From Microcyclospora pomicola (taxonomy: Eukaryota; Ascomycota; Dothideomycetes; Capnodiales): DNA of 64,000 nucleotides. Under the pieces are notes generated by a model that worked only from the letters and a program-made list of their open reading frames with translations, was not told the origin of the DNA and ran no database searches. Below are positions 42,701-54,557 of this stretch, piece by piece; the stretch's first letter is position 1, and every line of letters starts with the position of its first letter. Made by a program: the position numbers and the translations under genes. Location of the stretch: assembly GCA_002786065.1 (NCBI GenBank), contig NHNY01000029.1, positions 62,001-126,000 on the forward strand, in the 5' to 3' direction.

Positions 42701-45700
42701 TCGTACGGCTTGATGGTGTTGCTATGGCTGAGCATCTTCCATCTCAGCGCGGGCTTGGTTGGTGTGCAGTTGACATAGCCGTGATCGTGCGCAACAAATT
42801 TCAGGGGCTTCCAGCCTTCGTCTGGCAACTGTCGTCGAATAGCCTCGAACATCCAGGTGTAGGTCAACATGAAATGCGAGTCATCGGTTTTGTTAAGAAG
42901 ATTCTCGCCCCTGTCTAGAGCGGTGATATCCGAAGGGTTCATCCAGTCACACTCCATCAGCGAAGTAGCCTCATTGCAAGGTCTCGAATCACTGTCCTCG
43001 TGCGTCGGCACGCGGATATCCAGCCGAGCGTGTCGTGGACGTAGTGTGACACTCAGTGGTATATTGTGACAACTCGTAGTAACCTTGACAGATGCGGCTT
43101 TCCCTACGAGTGACTTCGTATGCGCTTTGTCAAAGGCATCCCATGGCTTCCACTGGGGCTCAAGACGTGCCACAACACGACGTACTTCCTCGTATTCCAT
43201 TTGGTCGATGTTGTACGAAAAAACAAACTCGTCAGCGGTCTCACTGCCGGTCCGGGTTGGGTCGAGGAACAGATAGAGAGATTGATCGGTATCCCGATTC
43301 ACAAGCTTGTATAAACTGTTACACGCCTTTCCGCAATCTGGCAGATGCTCATATACACCACTGATAGGAGCCTCGAACAGCTTTTCCTCGTCGTCCGAGA
43401 AATGAATTTCCAGTCGATCATGCTGCTGATGATTGTGCAGGTCAAGCATACCATTGCGTGCCCACCAGCTTGGACTTTTCTGTTCGGAAGGTGTTATGAT
43501 TGCTTTGCATGTCTGCTCGGTCGACGATCTACATGACCACTTGCCATCAAACAGTGAGGTGCTAGTGCTGATATCAGACACTGCAACAGCTTGGAGCAGA
43601 GCCTTGCGCAGCCATGAGTTGGTGGGTAATGTCGCTGCTGGCAATGCATACAAACGCCACTCTGCGCGGTCCTGTTCGATGACCAGCTCGAGACGCGCTT
43701 TGGGTGCAGTATAAACGATGGTCCACCCATATGTTCTGCGCACGGCTAGGAAGTTGAAGACGGACGAAACGGCATCACGGACCGCACTCAGATATTCAGG
43801 TTTCGACGACGGGAGCTGTAACAAGTCTTTCAGTCCGTCAAACTCCACCACCAGCGGTAATGATGTCTTGAAGTCACTCAAGAATTGACTCGGCAGTAGA
43901 TGTGCCCTGGTCCTGTCGGCAGCTCCATAGTCATGTTTTGGGTTACCACCACAGGCAGTGCAGGTTGTATGCTTGCACTTACGGCATTGCTGAATAGGTC
44001 TTTCCGCAACACCATGCGAGCCTTCGCAGAAGCATCGACGCAAAGACTGACGAGCAGATACGAACAGAGCTTGAGCGTCGAGCTCCTGTGCGTCTTCCAC
44101 AGTCTTCACGCCTACACTGGTCATCTGTCGTTCACAGAGCCGTGTATTAGTGATCGCGACCGGTTCAGCAATACTGTCACACTCAGGTTGGATCACCTCG
44201 AAACCACTAATCAGCGCGGATAAGATGGCAGAACCAACCACGGTCGTCGACATGGCATTTCCAGCCATATCTTGCACTTGCACGCCAGTCTCTGTGGTGA
44301 AAGAGATCTTGCTCAATGGAAGGCCTTGCAAGACAAGAGTCTCTTCTGCCGTCAGAACACGACATGCATCGGACACGAAGCACATGCCGCTGGGTGTGAT
44401 GCAGCCGATGATCCCGAAAGGCGTGGTGTCTTCGTTACGGTAGACATTCTGGGACAAATCGACGAGGCGCGTTTTGTACCGCGCATCGTAAGCGCCATTC
44501 GATGGTAGAGCTTTGCGAAGGTATAAGCAGTCCACAGTATCCTTCACTCGTTCGACCTGCGAGCGGAACCACTGCGAGTTGCCATTTTCCGGTGGGAGCA
44601 TGGTTCCACTTTCCTGCCAATGCGTGAAAGGTCGAGCAATGCCAAGACCCATGGTAAAACGATAGTCCATCTGTGTCAACTCGCAAGCAGTCCAGTCAAC
44701 ATCTCGTGCGGCATCATCTTCGTGAGCTTGTTGACGGATGACGATCTGGTCGCTGGGTAGCAGATACGACGACACAGGACTACTCGCAGGTCGCTTGAAT
44801 TCTTGCATGAGTTCGATCCATCGCTCGCTAACGCCACGCAGCTTGCTTCCACGAGTCTTATCGAAGCACACCATGTAACCTCGTTGTCGCGTTTGAGGCA
44901 AGTAGTAATGCTTCGTATCGACCAAGATCCCGTGACAGTCGTAATCGAGAGCACGATAGTTCTCAAGCATTTGATCCCAATCTGCCGACCCGACATTCTC
45001 GAAAATCACAATCGCAGGCCGAAATCTTTCGCAATATGCTTTGGCTCCGAGCCACGTCTTCCCAGATTCACCACCATCAGCGATGCCTTTTTGCTTGTTA
45101 TTCAGTCTGGAATAGTCGACACATGAGGTACCTGCTATAAGGATGTGGGCGTCTCCCGGAATCTCGAACTTTCCTCCGTAATTCGTGAATGCCATCGGAA
45201 CGTCTTCCTTGACAGCATCAACAAACTCCGTGATGTCGCGGAAAATGACGGGTGGTGCAAAGTTACGATCAATGTACGCCTGCTTGAACGGCTCAATTTC
45301 CGCCGAGAAAATGTGCTGCACTTGCAGATTTGGTGCTTGCGAGTTCAGAGCTTTGAGAGAATCGCGTATCATTTCTAGGGCGAGAAGAGGGCTCTCCGTT
45401 CCAGAGCACATGGTAGCTATACGCAGAGGTCGCCCATCTAGATGTTTCAAGCACTTCTCAAACCCTCGATCCAACGCTTTTTGGGTAAGATCCGAGAAGA
45501 TCTCATCAATCTTGTGCAGCGGAGGGGCGCTTTCATCGAGACCTTTGATGTTCTTCATCGGGTGATTTAGCGATCGTACCATCTGTTTCGCAGAACCAGC
45601 ACCTTTGACGGCGGTCCCATCGACGACCGCGCTTGGTTTCGCTTTTGCGACTGCTCCCTTCCGTGGCTTAGGCTGATCGACGTCGGAGGCAAAGTCGTCC

Positions 45701-46317
45701 GACCCTGTTGCTGAGCTTGCTTCGTCAAACTCGTCGGCATCGAGAAGTGCCTCATCCTCTGATTCGTGATCAGATTGTTCGTTCTGGCTTCCCACCATGA
45801 AATCCTCATCATCGCTGATCGCCCGGCCAGAGGCATGACGCCCTTTTCGTGGCTTCTCGTCCACATCCGTGTCCGAGTCAACGAGCACATCGACATAAGA
45901 GGGCCGCGAGACTCTCCGTGCGGGTCTGCCGGACTGCGCAGTGGACTTGCTTGCTCTTGGTGTGCTAGTCTTCGTCCAGAAATCTATCGCCGTCGGTCTA
46001 GTCTGTTCGACTGAACTTCTGATCACATCGGAAACCAAAATCGCTTCGACCTCATCGTGATTGATTCTTCTTGTTGGAGCCGCGACAGAGATTGGATCTG
46101 GAGACTCCGAACCCGATTCGATGCGTGTCGTTAAGATCTCATCAGCCTTTGGTTTGGGTATTGCCACGAACAACAATTTGCTCTGCTTCAAACCCTTATT
46201 GTGCGTCTGCACAGCGTCCGCGGTCCGCAGTCCCGTCTTCTGCTTCTTCGGCGTCAACTGAGGACCATCGACTTCCTCCGAACCCTGCCTCTTCAACGAA
46301 GCACGTGAGATGGCCAT
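39709..46317 (-). CDS. DNMT5: DNMT5-type DNA methyltransferase/SNF2 ATPase
   Basis: Single open frame of 2202 residues. Residues 1-260 are acidic, Ser/Lys-rich and without a visible chromodomain. The C5-MTase domain (about 295-700) shows motif I LRIATMCSGTESPLLALEM, motif IV LIAGTSCVDYSRLNN with Ser-Cys in place of the usual Pro-Cys (Cys399), motif VI FENVGSADWDQM and motif VIII LPQTRQRGYMV. A Cys-rich segment follows near residue 760 (CFCEGSHG, CRKCKHTTCTACGG). The SNF2 ATPase has Walker A ADHPGFGKT (about 1358) and Walker B IIVDEFHDYEP (about 1585), split by a RING-like zinc site (about 1893-1940, CGHVICKECWKHVN) from the helicase C lobe (MIGRVRRHGQKKPIHVYR). This order defines DNMT5. The Cryptococcus enzyme is an ATP-dependent maintenance methylase acting on hemimethylated CG. 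SOF1 ends 230 bases away, convergently. Confidence 0.95.
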   Translation of the reverse strand: MAISRASLKRQGSEEVDGPQLTPKKQKTGLRTADAVQTHNKGLKQSKLLFVAIPKPKADEILTTRIESGSESPDPISVAAPTRRINHDEVEAILVSDVIRSSVEQTRPTAIDFWTKTSTPRASKSTAQSGRPARRVSRPSYVDVLVDSDTDVDEKPRKGRHASGRAISDDEDFMVGSQNEQSDHESEDEALLDADEFDEASSATGSDDFASDVDQPKPRKGAVAKAKPSAVVDGTAVKGAGSAKQMVRSLNHPMKNIKGLDESAPPLHKIDEIFSDLTQKALDRGFEKCLKHLDGRPLRIATMCSGTESPLLALEMIRDSLKALNSQAPNLQVQHIFSAEIEPFKQAYIDRNFAPPVIFRDITEFVDAVKEDVPMAFTNYGGKFEIPGDAHILIAGTSCVDYSRLNNKQKGIADGGESGKTWLGAKAYCERFRPAIVIFENVGSADWDQMLENYRALDYDCHGILVDTKHYYLPQTRQRGYMVCFDKTRGSKLRGVSERWIELMQEFKRPASSPVSSYLLPSDQIVIRQQAHEDDAARDVDWTACELTQMDYRFTMGLGIARPFTHWQESGTMLPPENGNSQWFRSQVERVKDTVDCLYLRKALPSNGAYDARYKTRLVDLSQNVYRNEDTTPFGIIGCITPSGMCFVSDACRVLTAEETLVLQGLPLSKISFTTETGVQVQDMAGNAMSTTVVGSAILSALISGFEVIQPECDSIAEPVAITNTRLCERQMTSVGVKTVEDAQELDAQALFVSARQSLRRCFCEGSHGVAERPIQQCRKCKHTTCTACGGNPKHDYGAADRTRAHLLPSQFLSDFKTSLPLVVEFDGLKDLLQLPSSKPEYLSAVRDAVSSVFNFLAVRRTYGWTIVYTAPKARLELVIEQDRAEWRLYALPAATLPTNSWLRKALLQAVAVSDISTSTSLFDGKWSCRSSTEQTCKAIITPSEQKSPSWWARNGMLDLHNHQQHDRLEIHFSDDEEKLFEAPISGVYEHLPDCGKACNSLYKLVNRDTDQSLYLFLDPTRTGSETADEFVFSYNIDQMEYEEVRRVVARLEPQWKPWDAFDKAHTKSLVGKAASVKVTTSCHNIPLSVTLRPRHARLDIRVPTHEDSDSRPCNEATSLMECDWMNPSDITALDRGENLLNKTDDSHFMLTYTWMFEAIRRQLPDEGWKPLKFVAHDHGYVNCTPTKPALRWKMLSHSNTIKPYEDPTMAAAYERQMKARPEPIVLHTDVRADKISVKFGINFGTLAHRAMARLPSDADAKLTWKLYTDSHASLGRVLPKFKLADTEDAVHDDVQVVLNNQTSLFPKQRTALAWMKAQEAGVSWTVEEAEEAGIRQLGWHVELRAQSQIQVRGGICADHPGFGKTITSLALVQSELDEKDPRSISASMQSRPESDGLIPIAATLIICPTPLVQQWVDEIQDKLGFSGSSVLYITSLPALNTKTIEQFKQAKIIVLNKSVLDTGGKYVEKIANFIGAPGPAVVKDRALSQWLNFASAEIPRSLKILTENGTKALRQHVEKQYKENLRSEEFKAMVPSRRLRGNANGKANATKSAAATGASASVDTKLIDTPFFEMFHFNRIIVDEFHDYEPREYAAVVGLHADKRWGLSGTPSIGDCYDVAKIGELLNIPMRVGSSARGIMKRKNAERRDKDLTSFEQFDLMRSTPSQALQSRIHEQAQEFLDTFVRRNIMDGTALQYTDHLVPVNLDTDHRALNFELLQHLNSLDMRIKKGKKKSASDREEVVHRMVNMSYTAEDALVKTAAFFGRDANTVDALSGLKHYADIRRDEVSGLLSDLRKAIKSAHLGERAAFERWSCNLRLHLGDRQVISDIDLILKDLKIKLPEPGMKKTEAGGKKDITTQANALVKRLRSAQRSHRYLLAVQELMLDSVPSQICTGANCSAGAGTDLAASALCGHVICKECWKHVNLIHQCPASGCSSTVNKWNLLWKSQLGNGQTSTPYGAKLEAAMNLLEEIRAKGDQAILFVQYENQVDEVEEALLSRAIPAIVVKSPATAGAQIKAFRESSRDTVIVLNASDQTAAGSNLQNANHVIVLGPLLRNDQYEYESTMAQMIGRVRRHGQKKPIHVYRIVALNTIDVDILEQRERRAEALDERGAPVSVLPVPGPGPEQLKVEGTQLIRDENGHFSLRPRSWLVGGHGRGEDGVSEGELVERTQGRVRVSGYEDFSSLIKFSKAFAEHGDE

Positions 46318-46797
46318 CGGTGCGGTTACGTGGTGGGTTCTTGTAACCTCAAGAAAACCACCGCAAGGTCCAAGTCCAACTGATGTGCATGCTGCTGAGT
46401 CTACCGGCTATATGGCAATCTTTTACCAATGTCCTTAAGGCAAAGTCCGATGTGAATACTGCATGACCCTGAATTGCTGGCGTTTTATCAAGGCGACGCG
46501 TCTGGGGAGACGCGAAGTGGTCGGAAGCACTTCGCGGAACCAAACCTTAAATCCATGCCCAACTCCACCACATCCCATGAATGGCTATACCTTAAGTTAT
46601 CTTAGCGACGCGGGCTTCCAAGCGTGACATACATGTACAAAAGCAACAAAGACGCCATCAGGAATGCTAGGTGATGCTCGTCACCTTCATAGTAGAAGAT
46701 CGTCTCCGTGAGAATTCTGTGCCACGCTCATGAGAGCGTAAGAGCTCCAATGACCCCTCCTGCTCCACTTCACGTTAAATCACCTCTTCCTTCAATA
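46318..46797. promoter_or_regulatory. Shared promoter, DNMT5 / 2H phosphoesterase
   Basis: A 480-base spacer between divergent starts, expected to drive both genes. It includes TACCTTAAGTTATCTTA near 46588, a palindromic-looking form of the recurrent motif. Inferred from layout. Confidence 0.45.
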
Positions 46798-47857
46798 ATG
46801 GCAGCTTTCTACGAAGACCTCTCCGGCAGTGGCACACCCTCCCTCGCCACCGATAATCCCTACTCCGACCTCATCGAATCCTGTCACAATGATCCGGTCA
46901 GCGACTTTTCCCTCTCCCACTGCACCAGGCCCCGTCTCCCTCCCTAACACCACCCCTTATCATCTCAGGCCGAGATCCAAGCCCGCTACGCCACGCACCG
47001 CGTAAACCGCAACGCGCAACAAAAAGCACGCCTGCTTGCCCCCGACTTTGCCGGCGTGACGATCGACGAGATCCTCGCCAAGCTGCACGACCCGAGCCTG
47101 GAGCCGGGCTTCCAGGACTGGCGGCACTGTCTGGTATTCTGGGCGCGGCCGCCCGCGCGTATTCGTACGTTAATCGCGGCGATCCAGGAGAAGTTACGTG
47201 CTGTGGCGCCGCGTAAGGACAAATCCTCTCCTCTTTCGTGAAGAACGACAGAAGTTACTGATCGCTCCCCCCGCCACAGATCTATGGCTCATGCCGCCCA
47301 CCGGCATGCACATGACGGCGCTGGAGATCACGCACTCGCGGCGGGCAGACGAGATCGCGCCGCTGGTGGCGCAGCTGCAGCCGCACCTCGTGGCGATGAC
47401 GGAGCACACGCTGACGCACCGGGCACATCTCGTGCGGCCGCTGCTGAGCTACGACGCGCAGGCGTTGGCGCTCTCGTTCGTGCCAGCTGCGACGACGGGA
47501 GTCGAGAGTGGGGAATCGACTTATACGTACCACCATCTAAGGCAGGATCTGTTCAGCCAGGCCCAGGCGGCGGGAGTGACGGTCGCTAGCCGGTATGTGG
47601 TCCCGTCTGCGCACCTGACGATTGCGCGGTTCGTGACAGGAGCGGATTTTGCTGGGGAGAAGGGGGAGGGAGTCGATCGGGCAAAGATGGAGCGGTACGT
47701 GCGGGTGGTGGAGGAGATCAATGCGTGGCTGGAGCGGGAGTACTGGACAGCGGAGGGGGAATGGGTGATTGGGGAGGAGAAGGGGCTGGAGTGCCGACAG
47801 GGGACGTTGTGGTATGGCGAGGGCGGCGAGACGGTGAGGCTGGGGAAGGGGGTTTGA
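46798..47857 (+). CDS. 2H phosphoesterase (RNA ligase/CPDase-like)
   Basis: Predicted 306 residues from exons 46798-46896, 46969-47212 and 47280-47857. Two His-x-Thr motifs, GMHMTALE (His125) and SAHLTIARF (His226), are the hallmark of the 2H superfamily, which opens or hydrolyses 2',3'-cyclic phosphates or related bonds in RNA or nucleotides. Fungal relatives are annotated as RNA ligase/cyclic nucleotide phosphodiesterase-like; their substrate is unknown. The first donor reads GTCAGC, weaker than others here, but the splice joins NDP to AEIQARYATHR cleanly. An in-frame ATG at 46750 would add 16 residues. No targeting signal. GC is higher than in its neighbours. Confidence 0.85.
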
Positions 47858-50672
47858 TGAGGATCTTGAGTTATCCGGAGTGGTGATGACGAGACGCTGC
47901 ACGTCGTATAGATAGGCATACATTACGAAGATGAAAGGTGCTGCGTGCAGCATGGGAAGGCTAAGCATATCCGTTGTAAAGCGTGAGCCGGAGTAGACTC
48001 CGTGCCCAGCCGTGTAAAGAACAGGCATGTCATCACCACCTCCTCCACCATCTCCCTCACCATGGATGTAAACGAGATGGGCGCGTACAGTCCAACACCA
48101 AGCGCTTGGCTGCTTATCCCCCTTGTCGGTACCGCATGTGGGGAAAAAGCATCACGATCTCCGGCCCTACCATCGTGCCGCAGCAGGTAGAAAAACAAGC
48201 GCAAGCCTACAAGTACCGTACCGTCGCAGACGAGAGGGAAGCACCCCAGACGGCTCGGCATGCCTCTATGTCCCGTGGGGCGGGCCACGTTGTCAGTACC
48301 AGGATTGAGATGCGTGAAGACCAGGGGAGGGAGGGGGAAAGTAGATGCCAGCAACCTCTCGGTTTGCACATTTGGGGGTTGTTAGGTTGGGGATGGGGTG
48401 AGGATGATCGCTGTTGCTCTCGAATCAGTTCATATGCTACCCTTGTCACTTCCTCAGTGGGAGTCGTGCAAGTTGGGCTGATTATTCTGTATTCTGCCAT
48501 CTTGTTCAAAGCGCTTGATGGGCTCTAGATCCAAGCACGATCCGGTTGGACTGGTCAGCCTCCCCGGGGACGGTAGCTGGGATGATACGGGACCCAGCAA
48601 GCGGTGATGAGATAGACGAAACATGTTACGAGCAGGACCAGGGGTCCGCGGAGTTGCAAGGTGGTAGCTACGACGAGCGTATTTGCTTATGTAGGATCAA
48701 TGCGGTGGTGAAGAGCTGGACGGAGAGCGGGGACGCAGTGCAAGCATGCATGCACGACTAGGCATCCATGCGCAAGCGACCGTTGGTATGGTGAAACACG
48801 AGTTCACCTTATCATCTCTTCGCGTTATGAGGATCGTGATCACTGATAGCATGTTTGAGAGTAGGTATGCTATTTCAGCAGCTGGATATTTGACAGGGGT
48901 GTTAGTGATGCCTCGACACTCGAAAGGCCAATGGTTGGAGCATAAGTCACTGTAGAACACGTCGATTGACCTGAACGTAGCGATTGTGCACTGCCATAGA
49001 TGATAGTAGATCGAGATTTATCTCACGCAGGCTGGACACGACTCAAGTTCACATGCAGACGACAAGCAGCCAACTGTCACATGCCAAAACATCCCGGACC
49101 TAAGGCGCGTCGGCAGGTGAGCCGAACCAGAAATAAAAACTTGCTTTCACATGCTGTGGCGCAGTGGAAGGATGTGAGTGGTCAATCGCAGCAAATGCGG
49201 GTCCTTTCGGAGCGACAAACCGCGGATGACGTCGCTGGAGCGAGATTTGCTTCCATCTGATGTGATGGTGGTTTGCGATACGGATCACACTCCAGGTGAT
49301 GGATATACCTTGCTTCATGCAGTATCGTTGGCGATGCAGACAGGGCATAGCAGCTGTGATAGCAGCTGTTGACTGCCAACATACGAGCTTGGTGACACTG
49401 CATGGAGAGTGTCCGTCAGAGCAGGTCTTGACCTCAGGCAGCCAGCCGTGAATCGTGATCGCAGAGTGCATCACCAACAGGGTCGCATATAGGTGGAGTC
49501 GCTATAGCGAGTACATGTATACTTATTTGTCCATGGTGGTGAAATTGCGAGAGGTTCCCATCGCGATGTCACTGCAACGGCATCGGTACCTACTCCGATC
49601 ACGACATCGACATGCCTCCCTGTGGCTTCACCAGCGTCGGCGATTATCTGCTTGATCGAGCACACTCAGCAGGAGAGGCTTGCACTGGCGGATCGACTAC
49701 GGACACACTGCCTGAGCTGTTGGGACGAAAATTGCCTGGAAACCTGGCACTGGATATGCTTGGGTATGGCAGATGAAAGGGTGTGACGATAAGAAAGGTA
49801 GCGCAGGATCCGGGACGATGCTGGTCGCCTGTTTGGAGGAGATGTCGATGCAGGGTGATGCCGAAGCGGATGAAGTACCAGCACGGGTACCGGTAACCTG
49901 TGGCCATGGACTGGACGACTTGACGGATGCCGCATGTCATGTAGATTCTCCTATGCAGCAAACGGTCAGTGAAGGCGGGAGTGCGTGAGGTACTGGATCG
50001 ATGTACAGGATGGGCAGGTGTAGTGAGAAGAACGTTGAGACAGCTGGAGCGTGGGCGAGGTGGATCGGGGGTCGGGGGTCAAGCCACACACATGCGCCTT
50101 TGTCACATGAAGATCGTCCCCAGCTCGCACCTGCCCTCAACATAATAATGATACCAAGACCTCCACCACCGCGTCTCTCTGCACTTTCACCTCCTCACAC
50201 ACACACTCACATCCACCAAATCCTGCTGATCTGCCCACTTCACTCTGACCATTCTGCTTCCCAACTCCCTATCAACCACATTACGGTAATCGTCCGGTAC
50301 GTCCAGTCTGAAACCATGACATGTGCAGCACGTGAAAATGAGCTGCACCGCTGAAACTTGAATGCCACACCACTCATGCACTCCACATCACCCATCCGCT
50401 GCCCTTCACCTCCCCTGCTCACACACGCGGCACAGCTCCCTATCATTCCTCCACCGTGCCCCATCTGACGCCTCACGCAATCCCCTTCACGTTCAGTAAG
50501 TTGGCATGCCTGCTCGACTATCTGCCAACAAATCTCTCCCACATTGCCCCTTCGAGCCCCCTCCCGCAGCCCTACTCATACCCTGCTCGTGTCGAGCTGT
50601 ACCATATTTCCCGACATTCAACTCTTTATCGTTTCCCTCCCTAACCTCGCCACCTCCCAGACTCTCATCTTC
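47858..50672. other. Long intergenic stretch, no supported gene
   Basis: About 2.8 kb, the largest gap in the window. Frames up to 148 codons occur but overlap on several strands and show no domain, codon bias or exon structure. The right end (50150-50670) is strongly C/T-rich, with CACACA and CTCC runs, and is probably the promoter and long pyrimidine-rich leader of the Cap20-like gene. A noncoding transcript or fast-evolving small gene cannot be excluded. Confidence 0.45.
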
Positions 50673-51511
50673 ATGCCTCACGCAACCGACAGCACCATGT
50701 CTTCCATCACCAACGGCGACTCGAGCTCCAAGTTCATCTCCAAAGTCACCTCCTACCCCATCGTCCACGACACCATCGATGGCTTCCAACAAAACCCCTA
50801 CGGCAAGAAGTCGCTCGAGCTGGTAGACGGGGCATACCAGAAGTTCGGCAAGCCCGTCGAGCCTTACCTCGAGGGCCCCTACAACTACGCCAAGCCATAC
50901 GTCGCCAAGGCTGATGAGTTCGCCTCGTCCGGCCTCGACAAGGTCGATGCACACTTCCCGATCGTCAAGGAAGACACCAAGACCATCTTCGAGACCGGCA
51001 AGAGCTACATCTTCTGGCCGTTCGCCGTCGCCAACAACGGCAAGGAGTACGTCTTCAAGACGTGGAATGGTGGGTTTAGACTTCCTCTCTGCCTTCCTGG
51101 ACTATCCTGACTGACCTCTTCGCAGACGAGTACACCAAGACCGCCAACCACAAGGACCGTGGTCAGGGTTTGCAGACCAGCGTCCTCGCTCTTGTCTCGA
51201 CCCAGCTGAAGATCACATCCGACTTCTTCCAGACCGTCGCCGATATCCTTGGCCCCAAGTACGAGGAGGGCAAGAAGCAGGGCTCCTCCCTCATCCAACA
51301 GACTCAAGAAGCTGCTGAGAAGTACAGCAAGATCGGCCAGGACAAGGTCAACGAGACCGCCGATGTGGCACAGGAGAAGGGCCAGCAGGCCAAGAAGGCC
51401 GGCCAGGACACGACCGAGCAGGCCAAGAACACCGCTCAGGAGAAGGGGGACCACGTCAAGCACGAGGCCCACAACGCCAAGAACGAGGCCAACAAGAAGG
51501 CCAACCACTAG
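50673..51511 (+). CDS. Cap20/MPL1-like perilipin, lipid-droplet protein
   Basis: Homologue of Colletotrichum CAP20 and Metarhizium MPL1, which coat lipid droplets and affect appressorium turgor. Exons 50673-51069 and 51126-51511 give 260 residues; an in-frame ATG at 50697 (MSSITNGDS) may be the true start. The perilipin-like core reads SYPIVHDTIDGFQQNPYGKK, FGKPVEPYLEGPYNYAKPYV and GLDKVDAHFPIVKED. The C-terminal 80 residues form an amphipathic, Lys/Gln/Ala-rich helix with repeats of AQEKG and QDTTEQAKN, like LEA or apolipoprotein helices. There is no true membrane segment. It has strong codon bias toward C-ending codons, suggesting high expression. Confidence 0.92.
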
Positions 51512-52706
51512 ACGTGATTGATGTGTCCAGAGGCTGAAGGAGGTGGGATGATGATTGATGTTGCTTGATGAAGTTCTTCCAGGCTGGTGGGGAAGACACG
51601 GGTGGTATGGTTGATGGTACGAATATGTGACGAGCTAAGCAGAGTGGTGGCGTGGTGGGCGATTCGATGCAAGTGGTGCATACCTTATCTGCGTGGTGTC
51701 ATGCACGCCCATACACACACACGCATACATCCTTCTCATCGGCTTGAGGTCGCTGCAGTCACTTTACTCATGACGATCAACGATGTCGTCTCACAAATTT
51801 ACACACACACATACATCATGTCGCAGGTCTCAGTTTACCTTGGCAACATGCACACTGCCTGCACTTCGGGAAAGTCTGAATAGTTTGCGCTTGACGAGCG
51901 TTCTCGCACTCCCTTCCGACTCCTCATTACTTCTATTTCACCATTTAGATCTGTTATTTGCTGCTTTGATACTACAAGATACACATTAGGTTCGATGCTA
52001 TGCTATGGAAGGTTACGATGCTCTCTCTTCAGTCTGTCTTCGTGTTCATCTTCCAGTAATAACATGTAATCCACTCCAGTCCAGCCCAGTCCAGTCCAAC
52101 TTCCACTCCAACTCCAACCCTGACTTCCACTTCCCCTTCCCCCTCCCAAGTTCCGAGATAGAAACGTAAGGCAAGGCACCTCTCCCACAACAAGAAGGCA
52201 ATCAGATATATAGATAGACAGACGATGATTTGTTCTCTCTCTCTGACGAAACCTTAGCATGGATAGATAGATACCTTATGGATCTTACCTTATTGCCGAG
52301 CGTAAGATAAGTATCTCCCTCTCCGAGACCGACCGACTTGATAGATCTACGCGCGAGACCGACGACTTACTTATGGAGCTGAGGAGAGGGGATTACTTCG
52401 AGCTTCGAAATGGAGAGACTCGGTCATTGGTGGAGGAGGATGCAGCAATTCGGAGCAGGAGAGGAACCAAGGCGACGAAGAAATGGGACCCTATAATAGC
52501 TAGGTAATTGAGCAACCTCTGTTGTTGAGCAAATTGGCGGTATAAGTATGGTCGAAGTATGCCTCCATCTCCAACCTAATCAGACGCTTCGCCAGAAACC
52601 AGCCATGTCTATCGCCCGTCCCCGTCGTCGGTCTCTTCTATCATGCCGTTCATCAACCATCACTTCGAAATCCCAGCCTCGGTGTCATGCAGATTTGTCG
52701 CAACAC
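51512..52706. other. Intergenic with simple repeats
   Basis: About 1.2 kb between the Cap20-like gene and the 3' end of the UGM gene. Contains CA-rich runs near 51710 and 51800, a CCAGT/ACTCC tract at 52073-52145, and TACCTTATGGATCTTACCTTA near 52271. No gene supported. Confidence 0.5.
52073..52145. repeat. CCAGT / ACTCC pyrimidine-rich tandem tract
   Basis: Imperfect five- and six-base units, first CCAGT/CCAGC, then ACTCCA and ACTTCC, running into CCCTTCCCC. Intergenic, on the 3' side of the UGM gene. Confidence 0.65.
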
Positions 52707-54557
<1,851 letters not shown>

